Counted from the first letter of the stretch, positions 1 through 11,377 are shown. The stretch is DNA of 64,000 nt from Platanthera guangdongensis (GCA_039583875.1 CM077163.1:107517213-107581212); one strand, 5' to 3'. Notes: generated from the sequence alone by a model not told the origin. Numbers and translations are program-made.

Positions 1-802
1 CCCACCAGAAGATTCCATCCAACTCGCCAACCAGTGCTCGCCTCACACTTGGGGTTGGATGTTTCTTTCCGAGCTTTGACAAGTTCAAAAAGAGCGGGGA
101 TTGTGTACAACCCCGTGTCCAGCGAGCAAGGCCGCAGAGGCCCAGACAGATCGGGCTAAGGGCGGTGGGCGAGCTCGACAATGGAGAGGCCGAGCCTGAG
201 CTCGGCAGTCGTCGATCGGAGACAGGCGACCGTCGAACAGAGATCAACTTTCGTCCACCCAGAGCTCGGCATCCGTCGAGCTAGCCCCTGCTCGCATCCA
301 CGCAGTGGAGCTCGGCAGCAGCAGGCGAGCAGAACATGCCGAGGTGGTCAAAGCTCCCCAGCTCGCCTGGACGTATGAGATACTTTTTACTATTTTGCAC
401 CCGTTGGTCTGCCCATAGCCCATCAAAATAGCAGAGTTTGGCTGTTGGAAGACCCGTCCAGGGGTTTTCTGGTCACTTCAGGTCAGTTCTTTTGGTTATC
501 GGCAGTCAAGATCACAAAAACTATAAATAGGACCCAAGGGGTACCCCAGAAAGGGAGTTCTCCCCGGTGCTCTCCTACTCCAATCTTCAAGTGCTTTCTA
601 AGGGTACCTTAGCTCGGCTTCTGGCTAAGGAGGGGAAGCGCTCTGAGATCTTCCGGGTTTGTGGTGGGACCTCCCCGCCGAGCCCTTGGGTCTGTGTCAC
701 CTTGTCTTCTTTGATTGTTTTGCTTGTAGGAGCGAAGTAGGTGCGAGACCACCCCTTCCCCAAGGGTCGAACTCCACAGGAGACCGATTTTCGGTTTCAA
801 CA
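1..802 (+). repeat. LTR-like fragment (U3/R/U5 end), family uncertain
   Basis: GC-rich sequence with a TATA box (CTATAAATAG, 521-530) followed by a CT-rich leader and a U5-like end running to CAACA at 798-802. This order is what an LTR promoter and its downstream half look like. The upstream end lies outside the window and no primer-binding site follows, so it may be a solo or truncated LTR. Short reading frames at 181-378, 244-426 and 609-803 have no recognisable domain and sit in this noncoding unit. Lineage not recognised; the U5 wording resembles Tat-type or Copia LTRs but I cannot decide. Confidence 0.45.
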
Positions 803-1305
803 TTGCTTTCGCAAGCTGATTAAAATGAATTAAAGTAGACTCATTGAGTGGACAAATTTGTTGATTAGTAATTATGTATAGAAATTCTTTAGTTTAATTT
901 TCTCTATATAACTTATTTTTATGATTAGTCCTCTATATTATTAACTAACAATCACTTTATTTTAGAAAATATAATTATCTATAATAAAGAGAGTTGATGA
1001 GTGTGACATTTTGAAAATTTTGTATTAGGGACTCAAAATGAAGAATACTCTTTATTGGTCTCCAGAACTTGCCCCTAGTAACCCTCAAAACATTCACACA
1101 AGTTAATTAGTTAGGGAGGAAATGACTTAGGCCTCCCATTACATAGCTTGAGCCTTGCATGCCCAAAACCCTAAATATTATACCCTTACACAACCAAGTT
1201 GGAACTAATCCTTTTTTTTTCTTTTCTTTCAATACTCTACTACTAAAATTCACCATGGCCAAAAATCCTTACCTATTAGTAGATTAATCATTGAGACCTT
1301 CTTGG
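803..1305. other. AT-rich spacer, no gene seen
   Basis: About 500 bases, AT-rich, with stops in all frames and no element signature that I recognise. It ends in CTTGG (1301-1305), which is a 4-of-5 match to GTTGG just after the far end of Tekay-1 (11357-11361) and may be the decayed target-site duplication. Confidence 0.5.
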
Positions 1306-3855
1306 TGTAACGGCCCAGCCTTACCATCCATGGGCTCAGCCCACTAGGATTAGCACGGCACCGCTAGCGGGCTGTAGTCCAAGTACACCAAAGCTTCTCC
1401 GCGCCAGTTTCTCAGCAGCGGTGTACTATTGAGGCCAGGTCTCGAACCCGCAACCCCCTTGATAAGCTTCCCTCAATAAAGCTCATCACCAAATGAGCTG
1501 CAGCTATGTGTCGAGACAGTGAACATGGTCTGGGACACGGGCGTGTCCAAGGCCATGTCGTGCGCCTGGTCGACGAATTTTCCGCGAAGTCGACAAAAAG
1601 GTAGTCGACGATCGTCGAGACTTTGAACACGGCCTGATACACGGGTGTGTCCCAGGCCGTATCCTGCTCGGGTTGTTGGCCGGGCCGTGTAAGGGGATAG
1701 ACACGGCCTAGAGCCCAGGCGTGTTCGTGTTGAACACGGGAGTGTCAAATGAGACACGGGCGTGTCAAATACCCGTGTCCTGCATGGGTTATGTTTGGTC
1801 CTGTTTCGAAGGAGGAACACGCCCAGGCACATCGGCGTGTACTGCTTGACACGGGCGTATCAGCTTTGACACGGGTGTGTTAACTTTGACACAGGCATTT
1901 TTAGAGCACGTGTACTGTTCTGGGTGTGACGGTTTCGGTGTCGATTAAGGCACACAACCATGGACACGGGCGTGTCGCAAGCCGTGTTTGGCCCAGGTGT
2001 TCTGATTTTAAGTTCGGATCGTGGTCATTCGTTTCCTCCTAATGGGATCTGATGGTCCAGGGCTGTCCTTGCTGAGTTATGTCCGGGAATAGGGTTAGGA
2101 AACCCTCATTCTTCATCAAGTACTCCCTTTCTAAGTTCTAGAGAGAGGGGAGAGCAAGGAAGACGGTGAAGGAGAGATCCGGCTGCCGGAGAAGTTTCAG
2201 AGACCCAAATTGCGAGCCGAGTCCAGATCCACGGAGGCAAGTCCGTTGCAGTGGTATTAATTCGGCTAAGTTCACATGGCTAGGAAGAGGGGTTGTAAGG
2301 TAATGACACTTCTCCTCTTGGTTTTAGGATGCGTGTTTAGCATCTTTTCTTTCATACTTTTGGGCACCAAATCTCTCAAATGAGAGGGGTTTGGGTCGTC
2401 ATGGTTCAAGAGGAACCTCCCGGTCGATTGAGTCCGTCCCCGACATGATTTTGCATTAGAGATCCGCTCCGTTAGTAGATTAGGTATGGTGTGTGAAGCT
2501 GTGGTCACGACCTTTAGTCCGACTCGGTGATGTTACATACGAGCTTTAAGGGTTTTGTAGAAATCCGTTGCGGCAAGATTCCATTTATGATGTTTGTGTT
2601 TTCCCCCTTTTCTCGAGTGAGTACGTGTACCCGGAATCGGACAAGGTTAGCTCCGCAATGGAGGTAGATGGTTTCCTTGGTGCACAAGGTTATCTCCGCA
2701 TTGGCGGTAGATGGTTTCCTTGGTGCGCGTGGACGTTGCAGTACACATGAGGGATTAGGGTGGGAATATTTATGGATTTAGATGTGCTAAGGCGCGGCTT
2801 TGTCTCCCTGGTCGGCTGGCTATCCTGTGACGTGCAAGTCATGTGGGGAGAGTGTCCCGGCAAGACTAGTCCTCTTCTGTGAGACTGACGAGAACGCCAA
2901 GCATGGGGCAAGCACGGGCAATGAGTCCATAAGCGGGTGGGGTCCAGCAAGGGTTCTTAGAATCGGTCAGTGTGTTAGACGGAATCCTGACATGACAAGT
3001 CAGAGCTTTCAGGCAAGCCCGGGTCTAAGACCATCAACGCGTGGGGCCTTGGCAAGAGTTCCATGTGGCGGCTTGTATGCCGTTAGGGGAATGCAGTGCA
3101 CCTTTTGTTTGTGGCTTAACGCCAATGGGGAAATTGGAAGTACCCAGATGTTTGATGATGTGCTAGAAGCATACGCGATAGGGTGCCTTGGGTGAAGCCC
3201 GGGTTTTGCATACATGTTGCATAGTAGGCCCCCTTTTTATTATATGCTCAACAACAGAAAAAGTGCATGTTGTTTGAGATATCCAAGCCTGTTCTTTTAG
3301 TGATTTACTTGTTTATGTATATGGTATACGAAGTGCTGACTTGCAGGTTGGAGGGGTACTGCGGGGTCCATTAGGGGTGACTGGGAGAAGATGTGTTTAT
3401 TATACAGTTTGAGGTCATCCTTTGATGACCCATGTTACCACCAATTTTTACATGGCAAGGATCGCAAGCAGGAGCTAGCTCGCCGGCCAAATGTGCCTAA
3501 GCCTAATGAAGTGTTTCCAGTTTTTGTACTAGCTCTTCTCTTTTGGTGTCCATATATACTTGATGCTTTTGTTTTCCGGCTTGCATGCTGAGGTAGTCTA
3601 GGAGTGTTTATGCACTGTTATTGATGTTAACATTTGGAGTTTCGACTCTCTATTATTGTAAGGACATAAGGTTGTTTCGATACTCTTGTGTATGTGATAA
3701 CTTCTAGTCTTGTTTTGCCATTTTCACTATTGTTAGATATTGAGTTTTGAGATTGGGTAGTCATATCATCTTTTAATGTTAAAGCTATGATGACTGTATG
3801 TTGTGGGGCCCTGACCGGACCCATATTATACGGTCCTTACAGGGGAGGTGTTATA
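1306..3855 (+). repeat. Tekay-1 5' LTR
   Basis: Begins TGTAACGGCCC and ends GTGTTATA next to the PBS; about 2.55 kb, close to the 2.58 kb right LTR. From about 1506 it aligns with the right LTR from about 9031 onward to the end. The first 200 bases (1306-1505) do not resemble the first 250 bases of the right LTR (8774-9030). U3 is filled with palindromes of the type GGACACG-GG-CGTGTCC (for example 1533-1548). Long minus-strand frames here (1412-1832, 2690-2950) are by-products of the repeats. Confidence 0.8.
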
Positions 3856-3858
3856 ATT

Positions 3859-3874
3859 TGGTATTAGAGCCAGG
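3859..3874 (+). other. Primer-binding site (initiator Met tRNA type)
   Basis: TGGTATTAGAGCCAGG starts three bases after the LTR end. The usual plant form is TGGTATCAGAGC; one C-to-T change. It marks the start of minus-strand DNA synthesis and fixes the left LTR boundary and the element's orientation. Confidence 0.8.
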
Positions 3875-3998
3875 TTTAGATTCAAGGTCAGTGCGTATAG
3901 AAGTTATCCACATAGGAGTAGTGCGGGACCATGTGTGTCCTTATGTTTGAGTCTTAATTAAGAGACTGATTCCTTGTTACCTTAATTTTATTAAGAGT

Positions 3999-5223
3999 GC
4001 AAGCAATGAGGCGGGTACGTCGATACCAAGAGAAGAGTTTTCGGCGAGCAGCGCCACTTCTCAGGGTCCTTTGGACATGGGTGTAAACCCAGCCGACTTC
4101 TGTCACATGCTTGCAGAAGCAATGGTGGCAGCCCAAGATGCAGTGGTAGCTCAAGTAGCAACCCATGTTGCTCATGTAGGAACTCCTGCTACCCCGGATA
4201 TGGCGACCGCCGTTCTGGATAGAGAAGCCAGGTGAGCAGAGCCGTTGGCCGAAAGAGCGGTGGTCGGACATGGAGTCCGGAAGATGAAGTATTTTCTGAG
4301 CTTCCATCCTCCCACGTTCAAGGGAGTTGGTTCTCCGACTGATGGAGATGATTGGTGGGCACGGATTCAAGAGCTCACTCTAAGGGACCACCGCTCTTTC
4401 GGCCAACAGATTCAAGAGCTCACTCTAAGGGACCACCGCTCTAAGGGACCACGTTAGAGCTTGCAGAGATGCCAGAGGAGAAGAAATTTGAGTTTGTGGC
4501 CTTCATGTTGGTGGGAGATGCAAAGTTGTGGTGGGTGACCCATAGTGGCCGCCAGTTTCCTGGACGCACCGCGTACATGGAAGAGTTTGGGAATGCTTTC
4601 CTAAAGAAGTACATTCCTATTTCGACGAGGTTGGCCCTCCAAAGATAGTTTATGCACTTGGTGCAACGAGATAACATGGTGGACGAGTATGTTCAGGAGT
4701 TCACTCGGTTAGGTCGTTATGCAGGAATGACAATGGTAGACGATGAGGAGAGGGACAACCTCTTCTACCAGGGGCTGAGGGAGAATCTAAGACAACCCCT
4801 CATCGTCATGAAGAGAGTTGGTTTCAATGATTTGGTTGAGGTGGCCAGAACATTGGAGAGTGATCTGGAGCAAAGCCAACGTCGTAAAGGTTTTGTGCCC
4901 AAGCAATGGGAAGGGAAGGATTCTCAATCCCAAGGAAAGTCTGAAGGGAATAGGTGGAGGTAAAAGCCTCACCCATTCAAGTCCGGTGAGAAAAGAAAAT
5001 GGACGTCTGGTGGGTCTCACTCTAAGGGACCACCGACGTGCTTCAATTGTGCGAGGCGGGTCACATAGCTCGTTCTTGTACTCAAGGATGTGTTGAACAG
5101 GAGCCAATGCATGAGTACACTATGCGCTCCGGCCCTAGTGCCGCAGAGAAAGGGAAGATGGCGGAGTCTAGCGCTTCTCGGTTCCAACCGGTGGAACTAA
5201 GGGCCTACAACCTTGGGCAGTAG
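3999..5223 (+). pseudogene. gag: Tekay-1 gag (broken)
   Basis: Structural nucleocapsid gene. The first stretch runs in frame 3999-4457 with a TGA at 4233-4235; it contains the gag wording FLSFHPPTFKGVGSP. A patch of duplicated sequence (4364-4442) interrupts it. The second stretch, about 4453-4963, has LWW (residues of the capsid core), a TAG near 4646, and DEYVQEFTRLGRYA. A CCHC zinc-knuckle region at 5037-5085 is split by a one-base frame change. The tail 5038-5223 is a basic, Ser-rich end. No ATG is clear for the N-terminus. Not translatable. Confidence 0.8.
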
Positions 5224-5329
5224 AAAGTGATCCACGAACCCGATGTGGTGACAGGTATGAGGAAGTTTAAGTTTAAGTTCTTGCTTCATACTTTTAGACC
5301 GTTATATTTGATGTATATATTTTAGGCTT

Positions 5330-5621
5330 TGTGTTAATTTCTGGATACCCCGCTCGAGTATTGTTTGATACAGGAGCGACGCACTCTTTTCTTGCGGAAA
5401 GCTTCATCCGGAGGATTATAGTTGAGTCATTGTCGACGGACGCAGAGCTGAAGGTCTGCATGCCTAATGGGTCATCCATAACCACAGGGGAGAAATGGCA
5501 CATTTGTTGGGATCCAGGCGGAGTTGACTTCGTGTTGATACCAGCGGTCCTAACGCTGGTTGTGTTTGATGTGATATTGGGAATGGACTGGCTAGCGGAG
5601 CAGCGTGCCAGTATAGATTGA
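5330..5621 (+). pseudogene. Tekay-1 aspartic protease
   Basis: About 96 codons with the retropepsin motif LFDTGATHSF and the second strand FDVILGMDWL, as in retroviral-type aspartic proteases (RVP_2 family). It would cut the Gag-Pol precursor. A TGA after RASID separates it from the RT frame, which restarts at 5631 in another frame. The catalytic DTG is intact. Confidence 0.85.
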
Positions 5622-5630
5622 CTATCCAAG

Positions 5631-6660
5631 GTGGTGACCCTAAGAAGCGAAGGCCAGACAGAAGTCAAGTTTGAGGGCTTTAATGGAGTGGCCTGTTCCC
5701 TAATTTCGGCTATGCAGTTGGTGCGAGCAGTTAACCAGGGTGGAGTAGCTCTTGTAGCATTATTGGAGGTTCGCCTTTACAAGTTATCGCTTGGGGAAGT
5801 GCCCGTAGTGGCAGAGTTCAAGGATGTGTTTCCGGATGAAGTTCCTGGAGCGCCTCCTTGGCGAGAGATTGATTTCTCGATTGAGTTAGTGTCGGAGGAT
5901 AGGCCGGTGTCACATCCTCCGTTCAGGATGGCACCAAAGGAGTTGGCCGAACTCAAGGTACAGTTGCAGGATCTATTGGAGCAGGGGTATATTAGACCCA
6001 GTTCTACATCGTGGAGCGCGTCTGTGTTGTTCGTGAAGAAGAAAGACAGTAGTATGCGGCTGTGCATACACTACCGAGCGTTGAATAAATTGATGGTCAA
6101 GAATAAGTATCTGATTCCTCGGATAGACGACATGTTCGACCAGTTGGTGGGGTTGGTAGTTTATTCAAAATTGGACTTGAAGTTAGGATACTATCAGTTG
6201 CGAATTTGAGATGAGGACAAACCCAAAACAGCATTTGGTATGAGGTATGGTCATTTTGACTTCTCGGTGATGCCGTTCGGGCTGATGAATGCACCATCCG
6301 TATTTATGGATTTGATGAATCGAGTATTTCGGGAATACTTGGACTCTTTTGTAGTTGTTATTATTTATGACATTCTGTTGTACTCCTAATCGGAGGAGCA
6401 GCATGAGACTCACTTGAGAGTAGTCTTGCAAGTGTTGTGAGTGAACCAGCTTTATGCAAAATTCTCGAAGTGTGAGTTCTGGCTAGAGAAGGTGGCATTT
6501 TTGGGCCACGTGATTAGTGGGGATGAGGTGGTGGTAGATCCAACAAAAGTGGAAGCCATCAGATATTGGCCGATTTTGAGAACCGTGGCGGAAGTCCGAA
6601 GTTTTCTTGGACTAGCCGGGTACTATAGAAGATTAATGGAAACTTTTCGCAGATAACACT
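5631..6660 (+). pseudogene. Tekay-1 reverse transcriptase (active site lost)
   Basis: First open stretch 5631-6209 carries the protease-RT linker ([11 protein letters not shown]) and RT blocks ending [14 protein letters not shown], then TGA. It continues with [10 protein letters not shown], then the catalytic block reads [11 protein letters not shown] where the family has a two-Asp F-x-D-D type box: the first Asp is Tyr. Further TAA/TGA stops near 6389 and 6438. 6441-6656 holds [17 protein letters not shown] and the thumb [11 protein letters not shown]. Dead by substitution as well as by stops. Confidence 0.85.
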
Positions 6661-7267
6661 ACCCCTCACATCACTAACTCGGAAGGATCAGAAGTTTGTG
6701 TGGACTCATGAGTGCAATCAGACATCTGAGACACTGAAGGAAAGGCTGATGATAGCTCCAATCCTAAGTGCACCGAAGGGGACTGAAGGATTTCAAATTT
6801 TCAGTGACGCAACGGGATACAGTTTGGGTTGCATTTTGGGGCAACATGGCAGTGTGATAGCCTATGGGTCTAGGGAGCTTAAGCCTCATGAGAGGAATTA
6901 CCTTGTCCATGACTTGGAATTGGAGGCGGTAATTTTCGCATTAAAATTGTGGTGGCACTATGTGTATGGTGCAAAGGTGGACATCTACACAGATCATAAA
7001 AGCATGAAGTATCTCCTAGATCAGAAGGACTTGAATATGCGGCAGCACAGGTGGGTCGAGTTCCTTGGAGACAACGAGGAGGCGATTCAGTATACGCCAG
7101 ACAAAGCCAATGTGGTGGCAGATTCCTTGAGTAGAAAATACACTAGACAAGGGAATTGGATCGAAGCGCATGATGAGCAGTTGGTGCTGGACTGGGAGTC
7201 CCTTGGCATGGAATGTGTAGCAAGAGGCGAGTCTAATGTGGCTCAGCTGAACTGGATTGAAATGTAG
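6661..7267 (+). pseudogene. Tekay-1 RNase H
   Basis: Open for 190 codons (6698-7267). Ty3-type RNase H blocks are visible in order: [15 protein letters not shown] (Asp), [13 protein letters not shown] (Glu), [11 protein letters not shown] (Asp) and [10 protein letters not shown] (Asp). All four acidic positions are present, so this is the best preserved domain of the element. It degrades the RNA strand of the hybrid during reverse transcription. A stop at 7266 separates it from integrase. Confidence 0.85.
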
Positions 7268-8490
7268 AATGACTTTTCCGATCGTATTCGAGAAGCGACT
7301 CATTTGGATGTGGAGTTTCATCCTTACGTGGCGAAGCTCAAACGGGCGAGAGCGGCGCCTAGGAGATAATTGATGGGATTCTGAGGAAGGACGGACGGAT
7401 TTGTGTACCGCAGTTCGGCAAGCTCCGTGAGGAGTTGATGTTTGAGGCTCACTTCACATAGTACTCCATTCACCCGGGCAGTATGAAGATATACCAGGAT
7501 ATGAAGAAATCCTTTTGGTAGCCTGGACTGAAGCGAGACGTAGCTTTGTACGTGAATCGATGCCAAACTTGTGCCTTGGTGAAGGCCGAGTGTCAAAAGC
7601 CGAGCGGGTTCCTAAATCCTCTTCCTATCCCCTAATGGAAATTCGATGACATCTCCATGGACTTTGTGCATGGGTTACCTAGATCGCAGCAGGGTAACGA
7701 CGCGATTTAGGTGATTGTGGATCGCTTAACCAAAGTGGCTCACTTCATCCCAAATCAGAAGGAGGACAACGTAGAGAAGCTGGTAAAGTTGTATGTTTGC
7801 AACATTGTGTGACTGTATGGGATTCCTAAGAGTATAGTTAGTGATCGCGATGAATGTTTCACGTCCAAGGACTGGAGGTTGGTTCAGAAGAGTCTGGGCA
7901 CGAAGCTAAAGTTCAGTACGGCTTTCCATCCTCAAACTGACGGGCAAACCGAAAGAACGAACCGTACTATGGAGGATATGTTGAGGATGTGTGTTCTGGA
8001 CTTCGGCAAGAAGTGGGAGGATCACCTCTTCATGGTGGACTTCGCTAATAACAATAGTTACCAAGCAAGTATTAAGATGGCGCCATACGAAGCTTTGTGT
8101 GGTTGGCGGTGTCGAACATCGATGTCTTGGATAAAGGCGGGAGACACCAAACTTTTGGGAAAAGAAGTTGTTGCTGTTGCATGTGAGTTGGTGCGGACCG
8201 TTTAAGAGCGCATTAAGGTGGCTCAAGATCGACAAGCAAAATATTTTAATGCTCGCCACAGGAAGCTGGAGTTCGCGGTATGCGACTGGGTCTATTTAAA
8301 GATGAAGCCGTTCAAAGGCGTTTCGTGCATTCTCCGACTCAAGAAGTTGAGTCCGAGGTTTTTGGGACCTTTCTAGGTTTTAGAACTGGTGGGAGAAGCA
8401 GCGTACTGGTTGGCTTTGTCCGCAGAGCAGAGTGGAATACACGACGTCTTCCATGTCTCTGTTTTGAGAAAAGCCTTAGTAGAGGATAGT
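7268..8490 (+). pseudogene. Tekay-1 integrase
   Basis: H2C2 zinc-binding region around 7430-7590 (a CxxC remains near 7562), then the catalytic core with SMDFVHGLP and SDRDECFTSKD, and the last block FHPQTDGQTERTNRTMEDML in the open stretch 7879-8205. In-frame stops occur around 7460, 7520, 7635, 7710 and 7812. The C-terminal part (PFKGV, SPRFLGPF, HDVFHVSVLRKAL) continues to about 8490. It would insert the cDNA into chromatin. Confidence 0.8.
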
Positions 8491-8709
8491 GTGGTGATCG
8501 AATCGGCATCGCTACGGATAGAATAGGACTTGAGGACCCGAGTTCGTTCAGTTTCTATAGAGGATTCAGAAATTCGGCAGTTGCGGAATAAGGAGGTCAA
8601 ACTCATAAAAGTCCAATGGTACAACTGCGGTCATGAGGAGCTCTCTTGGGAGCGAGAACAGACCATACTGGAGGAGTATCCTGAGTTCTTCCTTTCAGGT
8701 ATAATTTAA
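8491..8709 (+). pseudogene. Tekay-1 chromodomain tail
   Basis: After integrase a C-terminal segment reads KVQWYNCGHEELSWEREQTI then LEEYPEFF, the classic end of a chromovirus chromodomain (W-x-W/E...WE). In this family the domain guides integration to modified chromatin (established). One stop at about 8525 separates it from integrase. The frame ends at the TAA near 8707. Confidence 0.75.
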
Positions 8710-8737
8710 GTTTTCTGTACCCCTTTTTTCTTTCTGT

Positions 8738-8773
8738 AATTTCGGGACGAAATTCTTTTAAGGGGGAGAGAGT
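8738..8773 (+). other. Tekay-1 PPT with upstream hairpin
   Basis: The polypurine tract AAGGGGGAGAGAG lies at about 8760-8772, one base before the right LTR (TGTAAC, 8774). Just upstream is a perfect inverted repeat, AATTTCG-GGA-CGAAATT (8738-8754). The tract primes plus-strand DNA synthesis; the hairpin is a recurring neighbour of the PPT in this window. Confidence 0.8.
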
Positions 8774-11356
8774 TGTAACGCCCCAAAATTCGAAAGAGGG
8801 ACGGCGTTCAGAGCCATGTTTGGGTCTTGGTGAGGGTCACACGGCCTAGGACATGGGCGTGTCCCTGGCCGTGTCATGCTCGGGTTCGACGAAGAACTCG
8901 GGTGGTCAATGTTTGGTCATGACGAAGTGTCGAGACATTGAACACGGCCTAGGACATGGGCGTGTCCATGGCCGTGTCGTGCTCGTATTCGTCGAGAGCC
9001 TGGGAAGTCAACAAACTGCGCTCGACGAAGTGTCGAGACAGTGAACCTGGCCTGGGACACGGGCGAGTCCAAGGCCGTGTCGTGCGCATGTTCGACAAAT
9101 TTTCCACGAAGTCGACAAAAAGGCAGTCGACGATCGTCGAGACTTCGAACACGACCTGAGATACGGGCGTGTCCCAGGCCCTGTCCAGCTCGGGTTGTTG
9201 GCCGGGCCGTGTGAGGTGATAGATACAGCGTGGAGCCCAGGCGTGTTCGTGTTGAACACAGGCATTGCAAATGTGACACAGGCATGTCGAATACCCGTGT
9301 CGTGCTCGGGTTGTGTTTGGTCCTATGTCGATGGAGGAACATGCCCAGGCATACGGGCGTGTACTGCGTGATATGGGCATGTCAGGTTTGAAATGGGCGT
9401 GTTCAGAGCCCGTGTCCTATTCTGGGTGCGACGGTTTAGGTGTCGATTGAGGCACACAGCGTTGGACACGAGCGTGTCGCAAGCCGTGTTCGGCCCAGGT
9501 GTTATGATTTTAAGTTCGGATCGTGGCCGTTCGTTTCCTCCTAATGGGATTTGATGGTCCAGGGCTGTCCTTGCTGAGTCATGTCCAGGAATAGGGTTAG
9601 GAAACCCTCATTCTTCATCAAGTACTCTCTTTCTATGTTCTAGAGAGAGGGGAGAGCAAGTAAGAAGGTGAATGATAGATCCGGCTGCCAGAGAAGTTTC
9701 AGAGCCTCAAATCGCGAGCTAAGTCCAGATCAGCGGAGGCAAGTCCGTTGTCTTGGTTTTCATCCTGTTAGTTCCCATGGCTAGGAAGAGGGGCCGTAAG
9801 GTAATGACACTTCTCCTCTTTGTTTTAGGATGCATGTTTAGCATCTTTTCTTTCAAGCTTTTGGGCACCAAATCTCTCAAATGAGAGGGGTTTGGGTCGC
9901 CATGGTTCATGAGGAACCTCCGGGTCGATTGAGTCCGTCCCCGGCATGATTTTGCATTAGAGATCCGCTGTGTTAGTGGACTAGGCATGGTGGGTGAAGC
10001 CGTGGTCACGACTGTTAGTCTGACTCGGTGATGTTGCATACGAGCTTTAAGGGTTTTGTAGAAATCCGTTGCGGCAAGATGCCGTTTGTGAAGTTTGTGT
10101 TTTCCCCCTTTTCTCGAGTGATTATGTGTAGCCGGAATCAGACAAGCTTAGCTCCGCAATGATGGTAGATGGTTTCCTTGGTGGACAAGGTTAGCTCCGC
10201 ATTGGCGGTAGATGGTTTCCTTGGTGCGTGGGGACGTTGTAGTACACATGAGGGATTAGGGTGGGAATACTTGTGGATTGAGATGTGCTAAGGCGCGGCT
10301 TTGTCTCTGTTGTCGGCTGGCTATCCCGTGACGTGCAAGTCATGTGGGGAGAGTGTCCCGGCGAGAGTAGTCCCCTTCTGTGAGACTGACGAGAAAGCCA
10401 AGAATGGGGCAAGCCCGGGCAATGAGGCCATGAGCAGGTGGGGTCCAGCAAGGGTTTTAGAATTAGTCAGTGTGTTAAACGGAATCCTGACATGAGAAGT
10501 CAGAGCTTGCAGGCAAGCCCGAGTCTAAGACTATGAGCGGGTGGGACCTTGGCAAGAGTTCCGTGTGGCGGCTTGTATGCCGTTAGGGGGATGCAATGCC
10601 CCTTTTGTTTGTGGCTTAACGCCAATGGGGAAATTGGAAGTACCCATATATTTGATGATGTGCTAGAAGCATACACGATAGGTTGCCTTGAGTGAAGCTC
10701 GGGTTTTGCATACATGCTGTATAGTAGGCCCCCTTTTTATTATATGCTCAACAATAGAGAATGTGCATGTTGTTTGAGACATCCATGCCGGTTTTTTTAG
10801 TGCTTTACTTGTTTATGTATATGGTATACAAAGTGCTGACTTGCAGGTTGGAGGGGTACCCCGGGGTCCGTTAGGGGCGGCCGGGAGGATATGTGTTTGT
10901 TATACAGTTTGAGTTCAGCCTTTGCTGACCCATGTTACAACCAATTTTTACAGGGCAAGGATCGCAAGCAGGAGCTAGCTCGCCGGCCAAAAGGGCCTAA
11001 GCCTCATGAAGTGTTTCCAGTTTTTGTACTAGCTCTTTTCTTTTGGTGTCCTTATATGCTTGATGCTTTTGTTTTCCGGCTTGCATGCTGAGGTAGTCTA
11101 GGAGTGTTTATGCACTGTTATTGATGTTAACTTTTGGAGTTTGGACTCTCTGTTGTTGTAAGGCCATAAGGCCGTTTCGATACTCTTGTGTATGTGGATA
11201 ACTTCTAGTCTTGTTTTGTCGTTTTCGCTGTTGTTAGATATTGAGCTTTGAGATTGGGTAGTTATATTATCTTTTAATGCTAAAGCAGTAGCGACTGTAT
11301 GTTGTGGGGCACCTGTCGGACACATATTATACGGTCCTTATAGGGGAGGTGTTAAA
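8774..11356 (+). repeat. Tekay-1 3' LTR
   Basis: Starts TGTAACGCCCC right after the PPT and ends GTGTTAAA. About 2.58 kb. Contains the same palindrome-rich U3 as the left copy (8830-9490), an internal stretch around 10200-10700 of about 80-90% visible similarity to the left copy, and the same U5 end. The visible number of differences between the two copies shows an old insertion. Frames such as 9719-10039 and 10191-10451 on the minus strand are paralleled in the left LTR and are not genes. Confidence 0.85.
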
Positions 11357-11377
11357 GTTGGTATGAGTTTGTTCATA

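Larger units (their letters stand above)
1306..11356 (+). mobile_element. Tekay-1: Ty3/gypsy chromovirus, two LTRs, inactive
   Basis: A complete-length element of about 10 kb: LTR (TGTAAC...GTTATA), PBS complementary to initiator Met tRNA, gag, protease, RT, RNase H, integrase, C-terminal chromodomain, PPT, LTR (TGTAAC...GTTAAA). The chromodomain with domain order PR-RT-RH-INT-CHD and the gag wording place it with Tekay/Del chromoviruses (family knowledge). Every domain is recognisable, but each carries stops or frameshifts and the RT active site is changed, so it cannot be autonomous. Possible 5-base target duplication with one mismatch (CTTGG/GTTGG). Confidence 0.85.

Noticed and set aside
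1412..1832. Three overlapping minus-strand frames up to 119 codons
   Set aside because: They run through the palindromic U3 of an LTR; the partner LTR has similar frames (8917-9380) with different breaks. Low-complexity Arg/Pro/Thr wording, no domain.
1500..2000. CRISPR-like spaced repeats
   Set aside because: Units vary in sequence and spacing, lie inside an LTR of a plant element, and have no constant spacer length or cas genes.
2690..3215. Frames of 86 and 131 codons in Tekay-1 LTR
   Set aside because: The same stretch exists in the right LTR (10191-10715) with frame-changing differences; LTR sequence is noncoding.
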